From NCBI GenBank assembly GCA_028866355.1, contig JAGWIH010000125.1, positions 1 to 6,766 on the forward strand: 6,766 nucleotides of DNA, written 5' to 3'. Made by a program: the position numbers and the translations under genes. Source of the stretch: Alphaproteobacteria bacterium (lineage in GTDB: Bacteria; Pseudomonadota; Alphaproteobacteria; ATCC43930; CGMCC-115725). A model generated the notes under the pieces. The model searched no databases. It saw only the letters and a list, made by a program, of their open reading frames with translations, and was not told the origin of the DNA. Positions 5,627 through 6,766 of the stretch are shown in pieces. Within the stretch, counting starts at the first letter, position 1. Each line of letters begins with the position of its first letter.

Positions 5627-6373
5627 ATGGCGGCAAAAGAGACAGCGGATTTCGGCTATCGCCGGGTGTCGGCGCATGCACACACGCGGCTGGTGCACGA
5701 CGTTTTCGCGCGTGTCGCTGGACGCTACGACCTGATGAACGATTTGATGTCGGGCGGCATCCATCGGCTGTGGAAGGCGCAGCTGATCGACCGGCTGGCG
5801 CCGCGGCCGGGTCAACTGCTGCTTGATGTCGCCGGCGGCACCGGCGATATCGCCCGGCGCTTTGTGGCGCGCACAAGCGACGCCCGCGCCATTGTCTGCG
5901 ACATCAACGCCCGTATGGTCGAAGCCGGCCGTGCCCGCGGCCTCGACCAGGGCGACAGCGGCGCGTTGCGCTGGTTGTGCGGCAACGCCGAGGCGCTGCC
6001 GATCGCCAGCGCCAGTGTCGACGCCTATACCATCGCCTTTGGCCTGCGCAACGTGACGCGCATCCCGGATGCCCTGGCCGAAGCCAGGCGCGTGTTGAAG
6101 CCCGGCGGCCGCTTTTTGTGCCTCGAATTCAGCAACGTCGACCAGCCGCTGCTGAAACGCGCCTACGACCTCTATTCGTTCGCGGTCTTGCCGCGCCTCG
6201 GCGCGATCGTCGCGCGCGACCGTGACGCCTATCAGTATTTGGCCGAAAGCATCCGGCGGTTTCCCGATCGTCCGCGTCTTGCGGCCTTGATGCGCCAAGC
6301 CGGCTTCGAGCAGATCGCGGTTCGCGCCCTCAGCGGCGGCATTGCCGCAATTCACTCGGGCTGGCGGCTTTGA
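5627..6373 (+). CDS. ubiE: Ubiquinone biosynthesis C-methyltransferase UbiE
   Basis: The product is 248 residues and is a SAM-dependent C-methyltransferase of ubiquinone (and, in organisms that make it, menaquinone) biosynthesis. Both family signatures are complete: YDLMNDLMSGGIHRLW (34-49) and RVLKPGGRFLCLEFS (155-169). SAM-binding motif I is LLLDVAGGTGD (64-74), followed by the acidic CDIN (91-94) and the GLRNV motif (139-143). The end AAIHSGWRL is typical. The start at MAAKETADFGYRRV gives the usual N-terminal length; the frame is open further upstream only as antisense of mutM. The one good Shine-Dalgarno match (GGGAGGG, 5601-5607) is about 20 bases away and instead suits an out-of-frame ATG at 5616. 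Its promoter must overlap the mutM start. ubiB does not follow. Confidence 0.97.
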   Translation: MAAKETADFGYRRVSAHAHTRLVHDVFARVAGRYDLMNDLMSGGIHRLWKAQLIDRLAPRPGQLLLDVAGGTGDIARRFVARTSDARAIVCDINARMVEAGRARGLDQGDSGALRWLCGNAEALPIASASVDAYTIAFGLRNVTRIPDALAEARRVLKPGGRFLCLEFSNVDQPLLKRAYDLYSFAVLPRLGAIVARDRDAYQYLAESIRRFPDRPRLAALMRQAGFEQIAVRALSGGIAAIHSGWRL

Positions 6374-6376
6374 GGT

Positions 6377-6405
6377 TTGAAATTACACCGCCCATAGAGT
6401 AAATT
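6377..6405 (+). promoter_or_regulatory. Sigma70-type promoter for coaBC
   Basis: TTGAAA (6377-6382) is followed after 17 bases by TAAATT (6400-6405), inside a 70-bp A/T-rich gap between ubiE and coaBC. The -35 matches consensus at 5 of 6 positions and the -10 at 4 of 6. Transcription would start near 6412, about 30 nt before the coaBC ATG. The -35 begins three bases after the ubiE stop. This suggests that coaBC can be expressed independently of ubiE. Confidence 0.5.
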
Positions 6406-6443
6406 ATTTTGCTATTCCGTATCACTGTGTTGGAAAGCCGCTG

Positions 6444-6766
6444 ATGCTGCACGGACGCCGCATCCTCTTGGTTATTGCCGGCGGCATTGCCGCCTATAAG
6501 AGCCTCGAACTCGTCCGCCGCCTGCGCGAGCGTGGCGCGACGGTACGTTGCGTCATGACCGCGGCGGCGCAGCGCTTCATCACGCCGCTGTCGGTCCAAA
6601 CCCTGTCCGGCGACCGCGTCTATAGCGACCTGTTCTCGCTTACCGACGAAAGCGAAATGGGCCATCTGCGGCTGTCGCAGGAGGCCGACCTGATCGTGGT
6701 GGCGCCGGCGACCGCCAACCTGATCGCCAAGCTGGCGAGCGGTCTGGCCGATGACCTGGCCTCGAC
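6444..6766 (+). CDS. coaBC: CoaBC, 4'-phosphopantothenoylcysteine decarboxylase/synthetase (5' part)
   Basis: The frame is open from ATG at 6444 to the window end (107 codons plus two bases) and encodes the start of the flavin-dependent CoaC domain, which decarboxylates phosphopantothenoylcysteine in coenzyme A synthesis. Diagnostic segments are ILLVIAGGIAAYKSLELVRR (7-26), the flavoprotein N-terminal loop; MGHLRLS (72-78), whose His74 matches the catalytic histidine; and VVAPATANLIAKLASGLADD (85-104). The CoaB synthetase half and the later active-site residues lie outside the window, so the bifunctional form is assumed from the family. A weak GGAA lies eight bases before the ATG. The gene follows ubiE by 70 bp and appears to have its own promoter. 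Confidence 0.95.
   Translation, partial: MLHGRRILLVIAGGIAAYKSLELVRRLRERGATVRCVMTAAAQRFITPLSVQTLSGDRVYSDLFSLTDESEMGHLRLSQEADLIVVAPATANLIAKLASGLADDLAS

Noticed and set aside
5588..6355. Long minus-strand open frame extending mutM upstream across ubiE
   Set aside because: It is antisense of ubiE in GC-rich DNA. MutM needs its N-terminal MPELPEVE, with the proline exposed for catalysis, so the start at 5587 is firm.
1..6766. Mobile elements, CRISPR arrays, tRNA or defence genes
   Set aside because: No transposase or integrase motifs, no regularly spaced repeats, no tRNA-like cloverleaf and no compositional break were seen. Essentially all coding space is core housekeeping genes.

Overview
The window is a GC-rich chromosomal housekeeping segment from an alphaproteobacterium, probably of the Rhodospirillales type. 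The evidence is the gene order ubiE <-> mutM - exported protein - enoyl-CoA hydratase - rpsT - dnaA - dnaN and the sequence style of DnaA and DnaN. The lineage call is inference; no rRNA is present. I see no mobile element, CRISPR array, tRNA, toxin-antitoxin pair or foreign-looking base composition. I did not find an undescribed multi-gene system. What is unusual here is mostly small and non-coding.

Layout. Six genes are on the minus strand and read right to left: mutM (4754-5587), a small predicted exported protein (4387-4737), a crotonase-family enoyl-CoA hydratase (3598-4371), rpsT (3229-3495), dnaA (1409-2812) and dnaN (37-1158). The first bases of a further gene, possibly recF, may lie at 1-27. 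Two genes are on the plus strand and diverge from mutM across only 39 bp: ubiE (5627-6373) and the first 107 codons of coaBC (6444 to the window end).

How the genes work together. DnaA opens the origin, DnaN is the replicase sliding clamp, and S20 belongs to the 30S subunit, so the left half couples replication and growth functions. mutM (8-oxoguanine repair), the exported protein and the hydratase lie 15-16 bp apart and look like one transcription unit. rpsT has its own good sigma70-type promoter. UbiE (ubiquinone C-methylation) and CoaBC (coenzyme A synthesis) are separated by 70 bp with a second good promoter. The ubiB gene that commonly sits between them in alphaproteobacteria is absent.

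Non-coding regions. The 416-bp rpsT-dnaA gap has no consensus DnaA box. It holds an 8-bp inverted repeat just after rpsT, a pair of 8-bp direct repeats 22 bp apart, and two interlocking inverted repeats that form a plausible H-type pseudoknot in the dnaA leader. The 250-bp dnaA-dnaN gap holds a perfect 11-bp hairpin with a GANTC site at its loop and a candidate extended -10 promoter. The main protein-level oddity is MutM, whose fourth zinc-finger cysteine is replaced by arginine.
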